A stretch of DNA of 64,000 nucleotides from Bog-532 sp963828445 (lineage in GTDB: Bacteria; Actinomycetota; Actinomycetes; Streptosporangiales; Streptosporangiaceae): NCBI GenBank assembly GCA_963828445.1, contig CAWHFP010000001.1, positions 248,001-312,000 of the forward strand, read 5' to 3'. This document shows positions 25,342 to 34,270 of this stretch, in pieces. A model generated the notes under the pieces. It saw only the letters and a list, made by a program, of their open reading frames with translations, searched no databases and was not told the DNA's origin. The first letter of the stretch is position 1. Each line of letters begins with the position of its first letter. The translations under genes and the position numbers were made by a program.

Positions 25342-26310
25342 TCAGAGCCAGCCGCGGCGCTTGAACATGAGCAGGAGGAAGATCACGGCGACGGCTTCGG
25401 TGCCGATGCCGATGCCGAAGAACTCTTCCCAGGATCCGATCGAGTTGACCAGCCAGCCGAAGTTCTGGCCGAAGAACCCGGTCAGGTAGGTCAGCGGCAG
25501 GAAGATCGTGGCCATGATGGTCAGCTGCTTCATGACGTCGTTCTGCCGGTTGGCCAGCTGCGCGACGTAGCTGTCCATCGTGCTGGACACCAGGTCCCGG
25601 TGGCTGTCGACCAGGTCGTTGATCTTGATCATGTTGTCGTACAGGTCCCGGAAGTACGGCTCGCTCTCCTTGTTCATGCCGGGCAGGTCGATCCGGTCGG
25701 ACAGCAACGCGTTGAGCATGTCCCGCTGCGGGGCGACGATCTTGCGCACGTCGCTCAGCCAGCGCCGGAGCGCGAACAGGGACTCCTGGTGCTCCCGCTC
25801 GGCCTTGATCTCGATCTGGTCCTGAATGGCGTCGACCTTGTCGTCGAACGAGGCCAGCATCGGGAACACGCTGTCGGACAGGCTGTCCAGCACGTGGTGC
25901 AGCACGATGATCCGGGCGGCCAGACCGGTGTGCTTCCGGGCGAACACGGTCCGCATGCCCTCGAACGCCACGCAGCGCTCCCGGTGCAGCGTGACCAGGA
26001 AGTTGTCGCCGAAGAAGCAGTGCACCTCGATCATGGGCTGGCCGACCGTGTTGGCCCCGAAGAACACGATGGAGACGAAGTTCTCGTAGTCCTCGATCTT
26101 GGGCCGCTGCCCGAACTCCAGCGCGTCCTCGACCGCGAGCGGGTGAATGCGGAACACGTCGCGCAGCAAGGCCAGGCTCTCCTCGCTGGAGTCATGCAGG
26201 TCCAGCCAGAGGATCTCGTCGTCGTGCAAGGCCCGCTCAACATCATCTGGCTTGAAGTCGTCGTCGGCGCTGCCGTCGACCCGGATCAGGTGCCCATTCA
26301 CGCCATCCAT
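25342..26310 (-). CDS. CorA-family divalent metal transporter (GQN variant)
   Basis: 322 aa. The large cytoplasmic N-terminal domain (IHPLAVEDALEFGQRPKIEDYENFVSIVFFGA) is followed by the long helix and two C-terminal membrane helices. The loop between the helices reads YLTGFFGQNFGWL: the GMN signature of CorA is GQN here. CorA proteins are pentameric Mg2+/Co2+ channels. The Met-to-Gln change could alter selectivity, or the protein could be a ZntB-like variant. It ends with a basic tail, LMFKRRGWL. It lies 77 bp downstream of the TPR gene on the same strand. Confidence 0.85.
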   Translation of the reverse strand: MDGVNGHLIRVDGSADDDFKPDDVERALHDDEILWLDLHDSSEESLALLRDVFRIHPLAVEDALEFGQRPKIEDYENFVSIVFFGANTVGQPMIEVHCFFGDNFLVTLHRERCVAFEGMRTVFARKHTGLAARIIVLHHVLDSLSDSVFPMLASFDDKVDAIQDQIEIKAEREHQESLFALRRWLSDVRKIVAPQRDMLNALLSDRIDLPGMNKESEPYFRDLYDNMIKINDLVDSHRDLVSSTMDSYVAQLANRQNDVMKQLTIMATIFLPLTYLTGFFGQNFGWLVNSIGSWEEFFGIGIGTEAVAVIFLLLMFKRRGWL

Positions 26311-26387
26311 GGTGTCAGACCGTGCCGATAAGATCGCAAACGATGAACAAACCGTTCCAGGTCCGGGTCGCGGGCCGGGGGGGTTCC

Positions 26388-28589
26388 TTACACCGTTATG
26401 CCGTGCTCGGCGCGGAGCTGGGCCAGCTCGGCGCGGCTGGCGCTGAGCTCCCCGGCCAGCAGCTCGGCGTCCTCGTCGGGGGCCAGGGCCGCCAGCTGAG
26501 CCAGCTCGGCCACGACCGCCCGCATGGACTCGGCCGAGCCCTCCATCCAGGCCGCCGACCGCAGGCAGCGGACCCGGGACACCACGTCACCGAGCCCGGC
26601 GTAGATCTCGGCCGCCTGCCGGAACTGCCCGGCCGCTTCCTGGGGTCGCCCCACCGCCCGTAGCGACTGCCCGTACTGGTCATGGGTCAAGGCGACCTGG
26701 GCCGCCTCGTAGGGGACTTCGACGTAGGGCATGACCTCGGTGAACAGGCTGACCGCTTCTCCGTGGCGGCCGGCCCGGCCGTAGGCCCGGGCCGCCTGGA
26801 ATACCTGGTGCACCGCGTCGCGCGGGGACCGGCCATCCCACCGGGCCGCCGCGGTCAGGGCCGCGTCGACGGCTTCGGGTTCCCGGCCCGGCTGGTCGCC
26901 GAGGGCATCGGCCAGCATCGCCTGCAACCCGGCCGCCTGCGCGGGCACCAGCAGGTCGCCGCCGTGGCTGAGCGCGTCCCGGGCCAGATCCTCGGCGGCC
27001 TTGGCGTCACCGGTGGTCAGCGCGACCTGGGCCGCCCGGCCCTCGGCGCGGGCCGCGTACCACGGCTCCCCGGCGTCCAGGTACAGCTGGCGGGCCTGGT
27101 CCAGGTGGGTGCGGGCCTGCCCGGGGTCACCCCGCCGGATGGCCAGCTGGGCCAGCAGGTCGCGGTAGTTGGCCGCGTAGCGGGGGACGTGGAGCCGTTC
27201 GGCCTCGGCCAGCTCGGCGGCGATCGCCTCGACCGCCTCGACCGAGTCGGCCGGCCCGGCCGCCGCGGCCTGGAAGGCCAGCAGCGCGCGGGCCCGCCGC
27301 ACGATCAGGTACTGCCGCGGCGTCAGGGCATCACGGTCGAACGCGGCGTCCGCATCGGCGATGACCGCGTCCAGGGCCGGGCCGCCCCGGTCGACGTCGC
27401 CCGCCTGGGCCTGGGCCAGGGCCGCGGCGGCCCGGGCCTCACAGGCGCGGGCCTCATCACCCGCGGCGGCCAGCTGGGCCGCCGCGGCCAGCAGCGCCTG
27501 GTGGCCGGCCCGCGGATCGTGTTCGGCCAGCGCCCCGGCCCGCTGCCGGGCCAGCTCGGCCGCCACGTCGGCGGGCAGATCCTGGCCGCGGGCCGCCACC
27601 TGTTCCCAGGCCTGGCGGGCGTGCGGGTGCCGGTCGTCGCGCAGCTGCCGGGCCCGCTCGATCAGGTCATCGAGGCTGTCCCCGGGCTCCTCGGCGGCCT
27701 GGTCAGCCGCGGGCGGGGCCGGCAGCCGGGATGGGGCGCCCAGGGGCAGGACCTCGGCCAGCGGCTCCTGCGCCAGCCGGGCCGTCACCTGATCGCGCAG
27801 CGCGGTGTTGCCGTTGCGGACGCCGTAGCGGTCGCACAGGAACGGGATCTCGCCTTCCAGCAGGGCCAGCCGGCCCGCGGCGGTGCCGTCGCCCACGGGC
27901 AGGCCGCCATGGCCCAGGGCAACCAGACGGCGCAGCAGCACGCAGGCCCCGGTCGCGAACTCCAGCCACGACAGGGCATCCCCGGGACCGGGCGCATCGG
28001 CATCCGGTTCGGCCAGCCAGTCCGCGTGCTCGGCGAGGATGGCCAGGCCCCGGGCCTCGTTCCCGGTCAGCGCGCAGAACTCAATGTGCCGGCCGACCGC
28101 GGGCCGCCCGGCCAGGTCCCCCCGGACCAGGGAGTACCCGCGCAGATAGGCGCCGCGAGCCTCGTCCAGCCGGCCGGCCCGGGTCAGCGGCAGCAGCGCG
28201 CGGGCCAGCACCTGGCCGGGTTCGTCGGCGCAGCCCAGGGTCCCGTCCAGCACCGGCGCCCACTGCTCCAGGGCCCCGTCGTCATCGCCGAGCGCGGCCC
28301 GCCACCGGCCCGCGTCGCGGCACTCGCAGGCCGGGCAGCCGGCCGTGGGGTCCGGCGGCGCGGCCAGGGCCGCGGCCAGGTGCGCGGACGCCGCCAGGTA
28401 GTCGCCGATGTCCACGGCGAACGCCACCCGCAGCATCAGCACCGGCCGCAGGCTGCCCCGCAGCTGAGCCTGGTGGCCGAGTTCATCGAGCCAGCGGCCG
28501 ATAGCCGGCAACGGAACGGCCGGGTCACCGATCAGGCCCTGCAGCCCGGAACGGAAGGTATGCGCGGTCGCGCCCAGTTCGTCCGGCAT
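26388..28589 (-). CDS. TPR-repeat protein, function unknown
   Basis: 733 aa, almost wholly helical and Ala/Leu-rich, with repeated tetratricopeptide-like units such as ATQAAGRFRQAAEIYAGLGDVVSRVRCLRSAAWM-type patterns in the C-terminal half. A CPACECR motif lies near residue 110. No catalytic motif is visible. Such proteins usually act as protein-interaction scaffolds, and long actinobacterial ones of this kind have no assigned role. The ATG at 28589 is seven bases after TACGAT (28597-28602, read on the minus strand), with no good ribosome site, so leaderless translation is likely. It is divergent from oligopeptidase B. Confidence 0.75.
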   Translation of the reverse strand: MPDELGATAHTFRSGLQGLIGDPAVPLPAIGRWLDELGHQAQLRGSLRPVLMLRVAFAVDIGDYLAASAHLAAALAAPPDPTAGCPACECRDAGRWRAALGDDDGALEQWAPVLDGTLGCADEPGQVLARALLPLTRAGRLDEARGAYLRGYSLVRGDLAGRPAVGRHIEFCALTGNEARGLAILAEHADWLAEPDADAPGPGDALSWLEFATGACVLLRRLVALGHGGLPVGDGTAAGRLALLEGEIPFLCDRYGVRNGNTALRDQVTARLAQEPLAEVLPLGAPSRLPAPPAADQAAEEPGDSLDDLIERARQLRDDRHPHARQAWEQVAARGQDLPADVAAELARQRAGALAEHDPRAGHQALLAAAAQLAAAGDEARACEARAAAALAQAQAGDVDRGGPALDAVIADADAAFDRDALTPRQYLIVRRARALLAFQAAAAGPADSVEAVEAIAAELAEAERLHVPRYAANYRDLLAQLAIRRGDPGQARTHLDQARQLYLDAGEPWYAARAEGRAAQVALTTGDAKAAEDLARDALSHGGDLLVPAQAAGLQAMLADALGDQPGREPEAVDAALTAAARWDGRSPRDAVHQVFQAARAYGRAGRHGEAVSLFTEVMPYVEVPYEAAQVALTHDQYGQSLRAVGRPQEAAGQFRQAAEIYAGLGDVVSRVRCLRSAAWMEGSAESMRAVVAELAQLAALAPDEDAELLAGELSASRAELAQLRAEHGITV

Positions 28590-28641
28590 GCCGCCGATCG
28601 TAACGGGCGCCGCTGGCCCGCATCTCAGTAAGCTCAGAACC
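28590..28641. promoter_or_regulatory. Divergent leaderless promoters, TPR gene and ptrB
   Basis: The minus strand has TACGAT (28597-28602), 7 nt, then ATG. The plus strand has TAAGCT (28629-28634), 7 nt, then ATG. Both starts lack ribosome sites. The two predicted transcripts begin 52 bp apart and diverge. Confidence 0.6.
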
Positions 28642-30828
28642 ATGAGTGCGGACTCCACCACCAGCCCAGCCAGCACCGGCCCCGCGGGAATCACCGCTTC
28701 GATCCGGGAACTGGCCAGCGCGCCGGACGCGCCCGCGCCGCCGCCGGCCAAGCAGGTCCCGTTCGGCCGCACCTTCCACGGCGACACGGTCAACGACCCC
28801 TACGCCTGGCTGGCGGCCAAGGACGATCCGGACACGATCGCGTTCCTGACCGCCGAGAACGACTACACCGAGGCGCTCACCACCGGTGAGTCGGGACTCA
28901 GGGACACGATCTTCGGTGAAATCAAGGGCCGAACCCAGGAGACCGATCTCTCCGTCCCGTACCGCAAGGGCGGCTGGTGGTATTACGCCCGGACCGTCGA
29001 AGGCCAGCAGTACGGGCTGAACTGCCGCCGTGAGGTCCGGCCGGACGACGACGGCCCGCCCATCGCCGCCGACGGTGCCGCGCTGCCTGGCGAGCAGATT
29101 CTGCTCGACGGGAACGAGCTGGCGGCCGGCCACGACTTCTTCTCGCTGGGCGCGCTCAGCGTCAGCCCGGACGGGAAGCAGCTGGCCTATTCCACCGACT
29201 TCGCCGGTGACGAGCGGTTCACGCTGCGGATCAAGAACCTGGACCGCGGGGAACTGGCCCCGGACGAGATCCCGAACACGTTCTACGGGGCGGCCTGGTC
29301 ACTGGATGGCAGCGCCCTGTTCTACGTGACCGTGGACGACGCCTGGCGGCCATGGCGGGTGTGGCGGCACCTGGTCGGCACCGCCCACACCGAGGACACG
29401 GTGATCTTCGAGGAGGCGGACGAGAAGTTCTGGGTCGGGGTCGGGCTGACCCGCAGCCAGCGCTTCCTGATGATCGCGTCCTCCAGCAAGGTGACCAGCG
29501 AGGTGTGGCTGCTGGACGCGGCCGACCCGCGGGGCGAGCCGCGGGTGGTGACCCCGCGCCGTCCCGGCCTGGAGTACGAGGTCGAGCACCAGGCGTTCGC
29601 CGACGGGCGCGAGCGGCTGCTGATCCTGCACAACGACGGGGCGGTCAACTTCGAGCTGGCCGAGGCGCCGGTCGACGACCCGGGCCAATGGACCACCCTC
29701 ATCGCCGGCCAGGACAGCACCCGGCTGCTGGGGGTGGACGCCTTCACCGAGTTCCTGGTGGTCGACTACCGGCGCGACGGGCTGACCGGGCTGCGGGTCA
29801 TCCGGGCCGACGGCAGCGGGTACGACGTCGGCTTCCCGGAGCCGGTCTACACCGTCTCCCCCGGCAGCACCCCCGACCCGGCCGCGACCCAGTACCGGCT
29901 GCACTACGCCTCGCTGGTCACCCCGGACTCGGTCTACGACTGCGAGCTGGCCACCGGCGAGCTGGTGCTCCGGCGCCGGCAGCAGGTGCTGGCCCTGCCC
30001 GGTCAGGGTGACTACCGGCCCGAGGACTACGAGCAGTTCCGGGAGTGGGCCACCGCCCCGGACGGGACCAAGGTGCCGATCTCGCTGGTGTGCCGCCGCG
30101 GCACACCCCGGGACGGCAGCGCGCCCGGCCTGATCTACGGCTACGGCAGCTACGAGATCTCCATGGACCCGTACTTCTCCATCGCCCGCCTGTCGCTGCT
30201 GGACCGGGGCTTCGTGTACGCGATCGCGCACGTCCGCGGCGGCGGCGAACTGGGCCGGACCTGGTACGACGACGGCAAGATGCTGCACAAGAAGAACACG
30301 TTCTCCGACTTCGTGGCCTGCGCCCGGCACCTGGCCGGCCAGGGCTGGACCTCGGCGGGCCGGCTGGTGGCCCGGGGCGGCTCCGCGGGCGGCCTGCTGA
30401 TGGGCGCCTCGGTCAACCTGGCTCCGGACGCGTTCGCGGGCATCGTGGCCCAGGTGCCGTTCGTGGACGCGCTGACCTCGATCCTGGACCCGTCGCTGCC
30501 GCTGACCGTGACCGAGTGGGAGGAGTGGGGCGACCCGCTGCACGACCCCGAGGTGTACCAGTACATGAAGTCCTACACCCCGTACGAGAACGTGAGCGCG
30601 GCCAGCTACCCGCCGATCCTGGCCATCACCAGCCTGAACGACACCCGGGTCCTGTACCGCGAGCCGGCCAAGTGGATCGCCCGGCTGCAGGCCGGTACCC
30701 GCGGCGGGCCGTTCCTGCTCAAGACCGAGATGAACGCCGGCCACGGCGGCCGCAGCGGCCGCTACGACGCCTGGCACGAAGAGGCGTTCGTCCTGGCCTG
30801 GATCATCGACATCGCCACAACGGCGTAG
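28642..30828 (+). CDS. ptrB: Oligopeptidase B / prolyl oligopeptidase family (S9A)
   Basis: 728 aa. Serine peptidase that cleaves short peptides, after Arg/Lys in the PtrB group. The N-terminal beta-propeller begins VPFGRTFHGDTVNDPYAWLAAKDDP. The C-terminal alpha/beta hydrolase has YGSYEISMDPYFS, HVRGGGELGRTWYDDGK, the nucleophile GGSAGG (Ser581), Asp667 in SLNDTRVLY and His701 in MNAGHGGRSGR. All triad residues are present. No signal peptide, so cytoplasmic. ATG at 28642 follows TAAGCT-N7. It converges with prs, whose stop lies 2 bp away. Confidence 0.92.
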   Translation: MSADSTTSPASTGPAGITASIRELASAPDAPAPPPAKQVPFGRTFHGDTVNDPYAWLAAKDDPDTIAFLTAENDYTEALTTGESGLRDTIFGEIKGRTQETDLSVPYRKGGWWYYARTVEGQQYGLNCRREVRPDDDGPPIAADGAALPGEQILLDGNELAAGHDFFSLGALSVSPDGKQLAYSTDFAGDERFTLRIKNLDRGELAPDEIPNTFYGAAWSLDGSALFYVTVDDAWRPWRVWRHLVGTAHTEDTVIFEEADEKFWVGVGLTRSQRFLMIASSSKVTSEVWLLDAADPRGEPRVVTPRRPGLEYEVEHQAFADGRERLLILHNDGAVNFELAEAPVDDPGQWTTLIAGQDSTRLLGVDAFTEFLVVDYRRDGLTGLRVIRADGSGYDVGFPEPVYTVSPGSTPDPAATQYRLHYASLVTPDSVYDCELATGELVLRRRQQVLALPGQGDYRPEDYEQFREWATAPDGTKVPISLVCRRGTPRDGSAPGLIYGYGSYEISMDPYFSIARLSLLDRGFVYAIAHVRGGGELGRTWYDDGKMLHKKNTFSDFVACARHLAGQGWTSAGRLVARGGSAGGLLMGASVNLAPDAFAGIVAQVPFVDALTSILDPSLPLTVTEWEEWGDPLHDPEVYQYMKSYTPYENVSAASYPPILAITSLNDTRVLYREPAKWIARLQAGTRGGPFLLKTEMNAGHGGRSGRYDAWHEEAFVLAWIIDIATTA

Positions 30829-30829
30829 C

Positions 30830-31774
30830 TCAGGGGATGTCGAACAGGGAGCTGACCGACTCGCCGTTGTGGATGCGGCGGATGGCCTCGGCCATGGCCG
30901 AGGCGATCGACAGCACCTTCAGCTTGGGGTCGCGCTTGTGGTCCGGCATGGGCACCGTGTTCGTGCACACCACCTCTTCGACGTCCGGCTGGGCGGCCAG
31001 CTTGCCCAGGGCCCCGTCGGCGAACAGCCCGTGCGTGCAGGCGACGCGGATGGTGCGCGCGTCCTGTTCGCGCAGCCGGTCCAGCAGCTCGGTCAAGGTG
31101 GAGCCGCGGGCGATCTCGTCGTCGATGACGATGACGTCCTTGCCGGTCACGTCGCCGATGATGGCGCTGATGGTCACCTCGTCGTCGCCGTGCCGCTGCT
31201 TGGAGCCCGCGGCCACCGGCAGGCCCAGGCGGCGGGCGAACGCGGCCGCGCTCTTGGCGTAGCCCAGGTCCGGTGACACCACCACGGTGTTGCTCAGGTC
31301 CCGGGTGCGGAAGTGCGCGGCCAGCTCGCGCAGCGCGTTCAGGTGGTCGACCGGGACCGAGAAGAACCCGTGCACCTGCGGCGAGTGCAGGGTCATGGTC
31401 AGCACCCGGTCCGCGCCCGCCGCCACCAGCAGGTCGGCGATGAGCCGCCCGGCGATCGAGATGCGCGGCTCGTCCTTCTTGTCCGAGCGGGCGTAGGCGT
31501 AGTAGGGCATGACCACGGTGACCCGGCCGGCCGAGGCGCCGCGGGCCGCGTCGGCCATCAGCAGCAGCTCGACCAGGTGCTCCTGCACCGGCTCGGTCAG
31601 CGGCTGGATCAGGAACACGTCGCGCTCGCGGCAGTTGGCCTGGAGTTGCACCTCCAGGCAGTCGTTGGCGAAGCGCTGGATGCGCACCGGGTGCAGCGGC
31701 ACGCCCAGGTTGAGGCAGATCTCACGGGCCAGGTGGGGATGGGCGCTCCCGCTGAAGACCGCGATCTCGCGCAC
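30830..31774 (-). CDS. prs: Ribose-phosphate pyrophosphokinase (paralogous type)
   Basis: 314 aa. Makes PRPP from ribose 5-phosphate and ATP. Visible are VVMPYYAYARSDKKDEPRISIAGRLIADLL (ATP flap and catalytic Lys/Arg region), TLHSPQVHGFFSVPVDHL and the PRPP loop VIVIDDEIARGSTL. The N-terminal half (RFANDCLEVQLQANCRERDVFLIQPLTEP) departs from the housekeeping actinobacterial Prs, which carries FANGE-type and RESVRG motifs, so this looks like a second copy. GTG at 31774 shares one base with the stop of the upstream adk-like gene, with AAGGAG before it. The two are surely co-translated. Confidence 0.9.
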   Translation of the reverse strand: MREIAVFSGSAHPHLAREICLNLGVPLHPVRIQRFANDCLEVQLQANCRERDVFLIQPLTEPVQEHLVELLLMADAARGASAGRVTVVMPYYAYARSDKKDEPRISIAGRLIADLLVAAGADRVLTMTLHSPQVHGFFSVPVDHLNALRELAAHFRTRDLSNTVVVSPDLGYAKSAAAFARRLGLPVAAGSKQRHGDDEVTISAIIGDVTGKDVIVIDDEIARGSTLTELLDRLREQDARTIRVACTHGLFADGALGKLAAQPDVEEVVCTNTVPMPDHKRDPKLKVLSIASAMAEAIRRIHNGESVSSLFDIP

Positions 31775-32448
31775 TATTTCTCCTTGGATTTTTCCTGCCC
31801 GGCGTCCGGTAGCGGTGGCAGGCCCAGCTTGAGCCGGATCTCCTGCTGAATGGTGGTCGGGTCGGGCCGGGCGTCGACGGTGATCACGTACTCCTTGCCC
31901 CGGAACAGGTCCAGGACCGGGTTGGTCTTCTCGTGGTAGTCCTTCAGCCGGACGGTCAGCGCCTGCTCGTTGTCGTCCTCGCGGGTGGTCAGCTGACCGC
32001 CGCAGGAATCGCACTGCCCGGCCTCGTGCGGGCTGCTGGCCAGGGTGCTGTAGTCCATGCCGCAGTTGGCGCACAGCCGCCGGGACAGCACCCGGCGGCG
32101 GACCTCGCTGTCGGGCAGGTCGAGGTGGATGACCCCGTCGATGTCGTAGCTCTCCAGGAAGAACAGGGCCTGCCGGCGGCTGCGCGGGAACCCGTCGATG
32201 ATGAAGCCGTAGTTCCAGTCGTGCTGGGTCAGCCGGTCGCGGACCACCGACTCGGCCATCTCGTCGCCGACCAGATTGCCCTCGGCCATGATCCGGCGGA
32301 CCTGGGCCCCCAGCTTGGTGTGGTTCTGCACGTTCCAGCGGAAGATGTCCCCGACGCTGATGTGCACGAGATCGAGGTCGCGGGCCAGCAACTGGCTCTG
32401 GGTGCCCTTGCCGCTGCCCTGCACGCCCATGATCACGTATTTGCGCAT
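31774..32448 (-). CDS. adk: Adenylate kinase (zinc-LID, paralogous type)
   Basis: 224 aa. Interconverts ATP+AMP and ADP. P-loop MGVQGSGKGTQ, NMP-binding segment VHISVGDIFRWNVQNHTKLG, GFIIDGFPRSRRQALFF, and a LID holding two Cys pairs (CANCGMDYST and CDSCGG) that should bind zinc. The Gln in the P-loop replaces the usual Pro of GPPG. Housekeeping adk normally sits with secY and map, so this is probably a second nucleoside-monophosphate kinase. TAAGGT lies 6 nt before the ATG; AAGGTGG could also serve as a ribosome site. It forms a two-gene operon with prs. Confidence 0.88.
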   Translation of the reverse strand: MRKYVIMGVQGSGKGTQSQLLARDLDLVHISVGDIFRWNVQNHTKLGAQVRRIMAEGNLVGDEMAESVVRDRLTQHDWNYGFIIDGFPRSRRQALFFLESYDIDGVIHLDLPDSEVRRRVLSRRLCANCGMDYSTLASSPHEAGQCDSCGGQLTTREDDNEQALTVRLKDYHEKTNPVLDLFRGKEYVITVDARPDPTTIQQEIRLKLGLPPLPDAGQEKSKEK

Positions 32449-32474
32449 GGCACCACCTTAGTTAGGCGGGCCGG

Positions 32475-32804
32475 TCAGCTGGCGGCAGGCAGGCCCAGCC
32501 GCCGCTCGCAGGCCCGGCGGATCCGCCGGCTGAGCACCTCGGCCAGGTCCGGCCAGTCCTCGGCCAGCCGGGCCGCGTTCACGAACCGGGCCAGGTCACC
32601 GCGGCGGCCCTGGCCGAGCAGGATGCTGTACAGCACCAGCCGGGACTCGTCCTTGGCCACGTCGAACTCGCGCAGGCCGTGCCAGGTCAGGTGCGTGGGC
32701 AGCACCACGATGCCGGTGCGCGGGCCCCGCAGCTCATCCAGCCGGCCCGGAATTCGTTCCGACACACCGTCCCACCGGGACCAGATCCCCTCCGCCAGCG
32801 CCAT
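32475..32804 (-). CDS. Small conserved-looking protein, function unknown
   Basis: 109 aa from ATG at 32804, which follows GATAAT by six bases. The core (GIWSRWDGVSERIPGRLDELRGPRTGIVVLPTHLTWHGLREFDVAKDESRLVLYSILLGQGRRGDLARFVNAARLAEDWPDLAEVLSRRIRRACERRLGLP) looks soluble and folded, with a helical end. I do not recognise the family. It lies 26 bp upstream of the adk-like gene on the same strand and could be transcribed with it. Confidence 0.6.
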   Translation of the reverse strand: MALAEGIWSRWDGVSERIPGRLDELRGPRTGIVVLPTHLTWHGLREFDVAKDESRLVLYSILLGQGRRGDLARFVNAARLAEDWPDLAEVLSRRIRRACERRLGLPAAS

Positions 32805-32847
32805 GCGCCGATTATCCCCGAAGTGCTGGCCACGGTACGCTCGATCC
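32805..32847. promoter_or_regulatory. Divergent leaderless promoters
   Basis: Minus strand: GATAAT (32811-32816), 6 nt, ATG at 32804. Plus strand: TACGCT (32836-32841), 6 nt, ATG at 32848. Neither start has a ribosome site. The whole spacer is only 43 bp. Confidence 0.55.
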
Positions 32848-33258
32848 ATGACCAAGGCCGGGGCGTGGGCGACGTGGCGGTTCCTGGTCGCGCCGCGCTG
32901 GCTGGCCTGGCACGCGTTCGCGGTGGTGGCGTTCTGGGGCATGTTCTGGCTGGGTGACTGGCAGCTGCACCGGGCGCTGGCCGGGAACGCCCTGTCCTGG
33001 GCCTACACGTTCGAGTGGCCGCTGTTCGCGCTGCTGGGCGCGGTGTTCTGGGGCAAGACGATCCGGGACGAGTACCGCATCCGCACCGGCCAGGTGGCCC
33101 CGCCCGACCAGGTGTACCTGCCCGACGGCGCGTACCACGCCGAAGGCACTACAACGGGTAGTATGAGCGGCGTGGTCGAGGTGTACGACCCCGAACTCGC
33201 CGAATACAACGCCTACCTGGCCAAGCTCAACCGCCGGGCGGAGAACAGCGGCCGGTAG
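32848..33258 (+). CDS. Small membrane protein (actinobacterial, partner of DUF3817)
   Basis: 136 aa. Two hydrophobic helices (WLAWHAFAVVAFWGMFWLGDWQL and YTFEWPLFALLGAVFWGKTI) precede a charged cytoplasmic tail ending VEVYDPELAEYNAYLAKLNRRAENSGR. This tail motif is common in actinobacterial proteins found directly upstream of DUF3817 genes; no function is established to my knowledge. It starts the rightward cluster with DUF3817, the RsmC-like and the SpoU genes. ATG at 32848 is leaderless-type. Confidence 0.75.
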   Translation: MTKAGAWATWRFLVAPRWLAWHAFAVVAFWGMFWLGDWQLHRALAGNALSWAYTFEWPLFALLGAVFWGKTIRDEYRIRTGQVAPPDQVYLPDGAYHAEGTTTGSMSGVVEVYDPELAEYNAYLAKLNRRAENSGR

Positions 33259-33302
33259 CGCCCGCGACAGCCGCCCCATAGTCCCCCGCGGAGGTAGCAC
33301 CG

Positions 33303-33650
33303 GTGCGTGGAATCGTGCTCCGGTACCGGGTGATGGCCTACATCACCGGTGTGGTCCTGGTGGTGCTGTGCTTCGTCGGCATCCCGCTGCAGATCGCCGG
33401 GTACCCGGCCCTGGTCAACGTGGTCGGCACCGTGCACGGCATCTTGTACATCATCTACCTGGTCACCGCGGCCCACCTGGTCTGGAAGCTGCGGCTGCGC
33501 CCGGACAAGAGCCTGGTCGTCCTGCTGGCCGGCACCATTCCCGTGCTCACGTTCGTGGTCGAGCGCTGGATGACCCGGCGTTACATCAAGCCGGCCCTGG
33601 CCGCCGAAGCCGCCGCCGCGGACCGGCCCGCACCCGTGCGGACAGTTTGA
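33303..33650 (+). CDS. DUF3817 integral membrane protein
   Basis: 115 aa. Three hydrophobic segments with the DUF3817 form: ALRYRVMAYITGVVLVVL-type start, IAGYPALVNVVGTVHGILYIIYLVTAAHLVWKLRL, and LLAGTIPVLTFVVERWMTRRY. Function unknown. GTG at 33303 with GGAGG upstream. Its TGA overlaps the TTG start of the methyltransferase gene. Confidence 0.85.
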   Translation: MRGIVLRYRVMAYITGVVLVVLCFVGIPLQIAGYPALVNVVGTVHGILYIIYLVTAAHLVWKLRLRPDKSLVVLLAGTIPVLTFVVERWMTRRYIKPALAAEAAAADRPAPVRTV

Positions 33651-34270
33651 GCGACCACTACTTCACGGCCGAGCCCGGGACCGCCCACCGGCCCGGCTCC
33701 GTGCACGTGCTGCTGCGCGACGTGCACCTGGAGCTGGAGACCGACTCCGGCGTGTTCTCCCCGGCCCGGCTCGACGCGGGCACCCGGCTGCTGCTGGACG
33801 AGGCGGCCACGCCCCCGGCCGGCGGCGACCTGCTCGACCTGGGGGCCGGGTACGGGCCGATCGCGCTGGTGCTGGCGGCCCGGGCCCCGGACGCGACCGT
33901 GTGGGCGGTGGACGTGAACCAGCGGGCCCTGGACCTGTGCGCCCGCAACGCCGAGAACGCCGGGCTGGGTAACGTGCGCTGCTCGCTGCCGGACGACCCG
34001 GCCCTGCCGGCCTCGTTCGCCGGGATCTGGTCCAACCCGCCCATCCGCATCGGCAAGCAGGCCCTGCACGGACTGCTGGGCCGCTGGCTGCCCCGGCTGG
34101 ACCCCGGCGCGGCCGCCTGGGCCGTGGTGCAGCGGCACCTGGGCGCGGACTCGCTGCACCGGTGGCTGCAGGAGCAGGGCTGGGCCGTGGACCGGGCCGC
34201 GGCCCGGGGCGGCTACCGGATCCTGCACATCACCCGGCCCGGGGCCGAGCCGCCGGAGCGTACGTCGTGA
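33647..34270 (+). CDS. RsmC-like class I methyltransferase
   Basis: 207 aa. Motif I is GGDLLDLGAGYGPIALVLAAR, the acidic residue is in VWAVDVNQRALDLCARNA, and the catalytic-type motif IV is SNPPIRIGK, as in RsmC/RlmG-like enzymes that methylate the exocyclic amine of guanine in rRNA. The N-terminus (HYFTAEPGTAHRPGSVHVLLRDVHLELETDSGVFSPARLDAGTRLLL) matches the single-domain actinobacterial forms. The start is TTG at 33647, overlapping the previous stop; the end overlaps the SpoU start (GTGA). Confidence 0.85.
   Translation: MSDHYFTAEPGTAHRPGSVHVLLRDVHLELETDSGVFSPARLDAGTRLLLDEAATPPAGGDLLDLGAGYGPIALVLAARAPDATVWAVDVNQRALDLCARNAENAGLGNVRCSLPDDPALPASFAGIWSNPPIRIGKQALHGLLGRWLPRLDPGAAAWAVVQRHLGADSLHRWLQEQGWAVDRAAARGGYRILHITRPGAEPPERTS

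Noticed and set aside
26682..28631. Long plus-strand open frame opposite the TPR gene
   Set aside because: Low-complexity Gly/Arg/Gln composition typical of antisense frames; the minus frame shows TPR-like helices.
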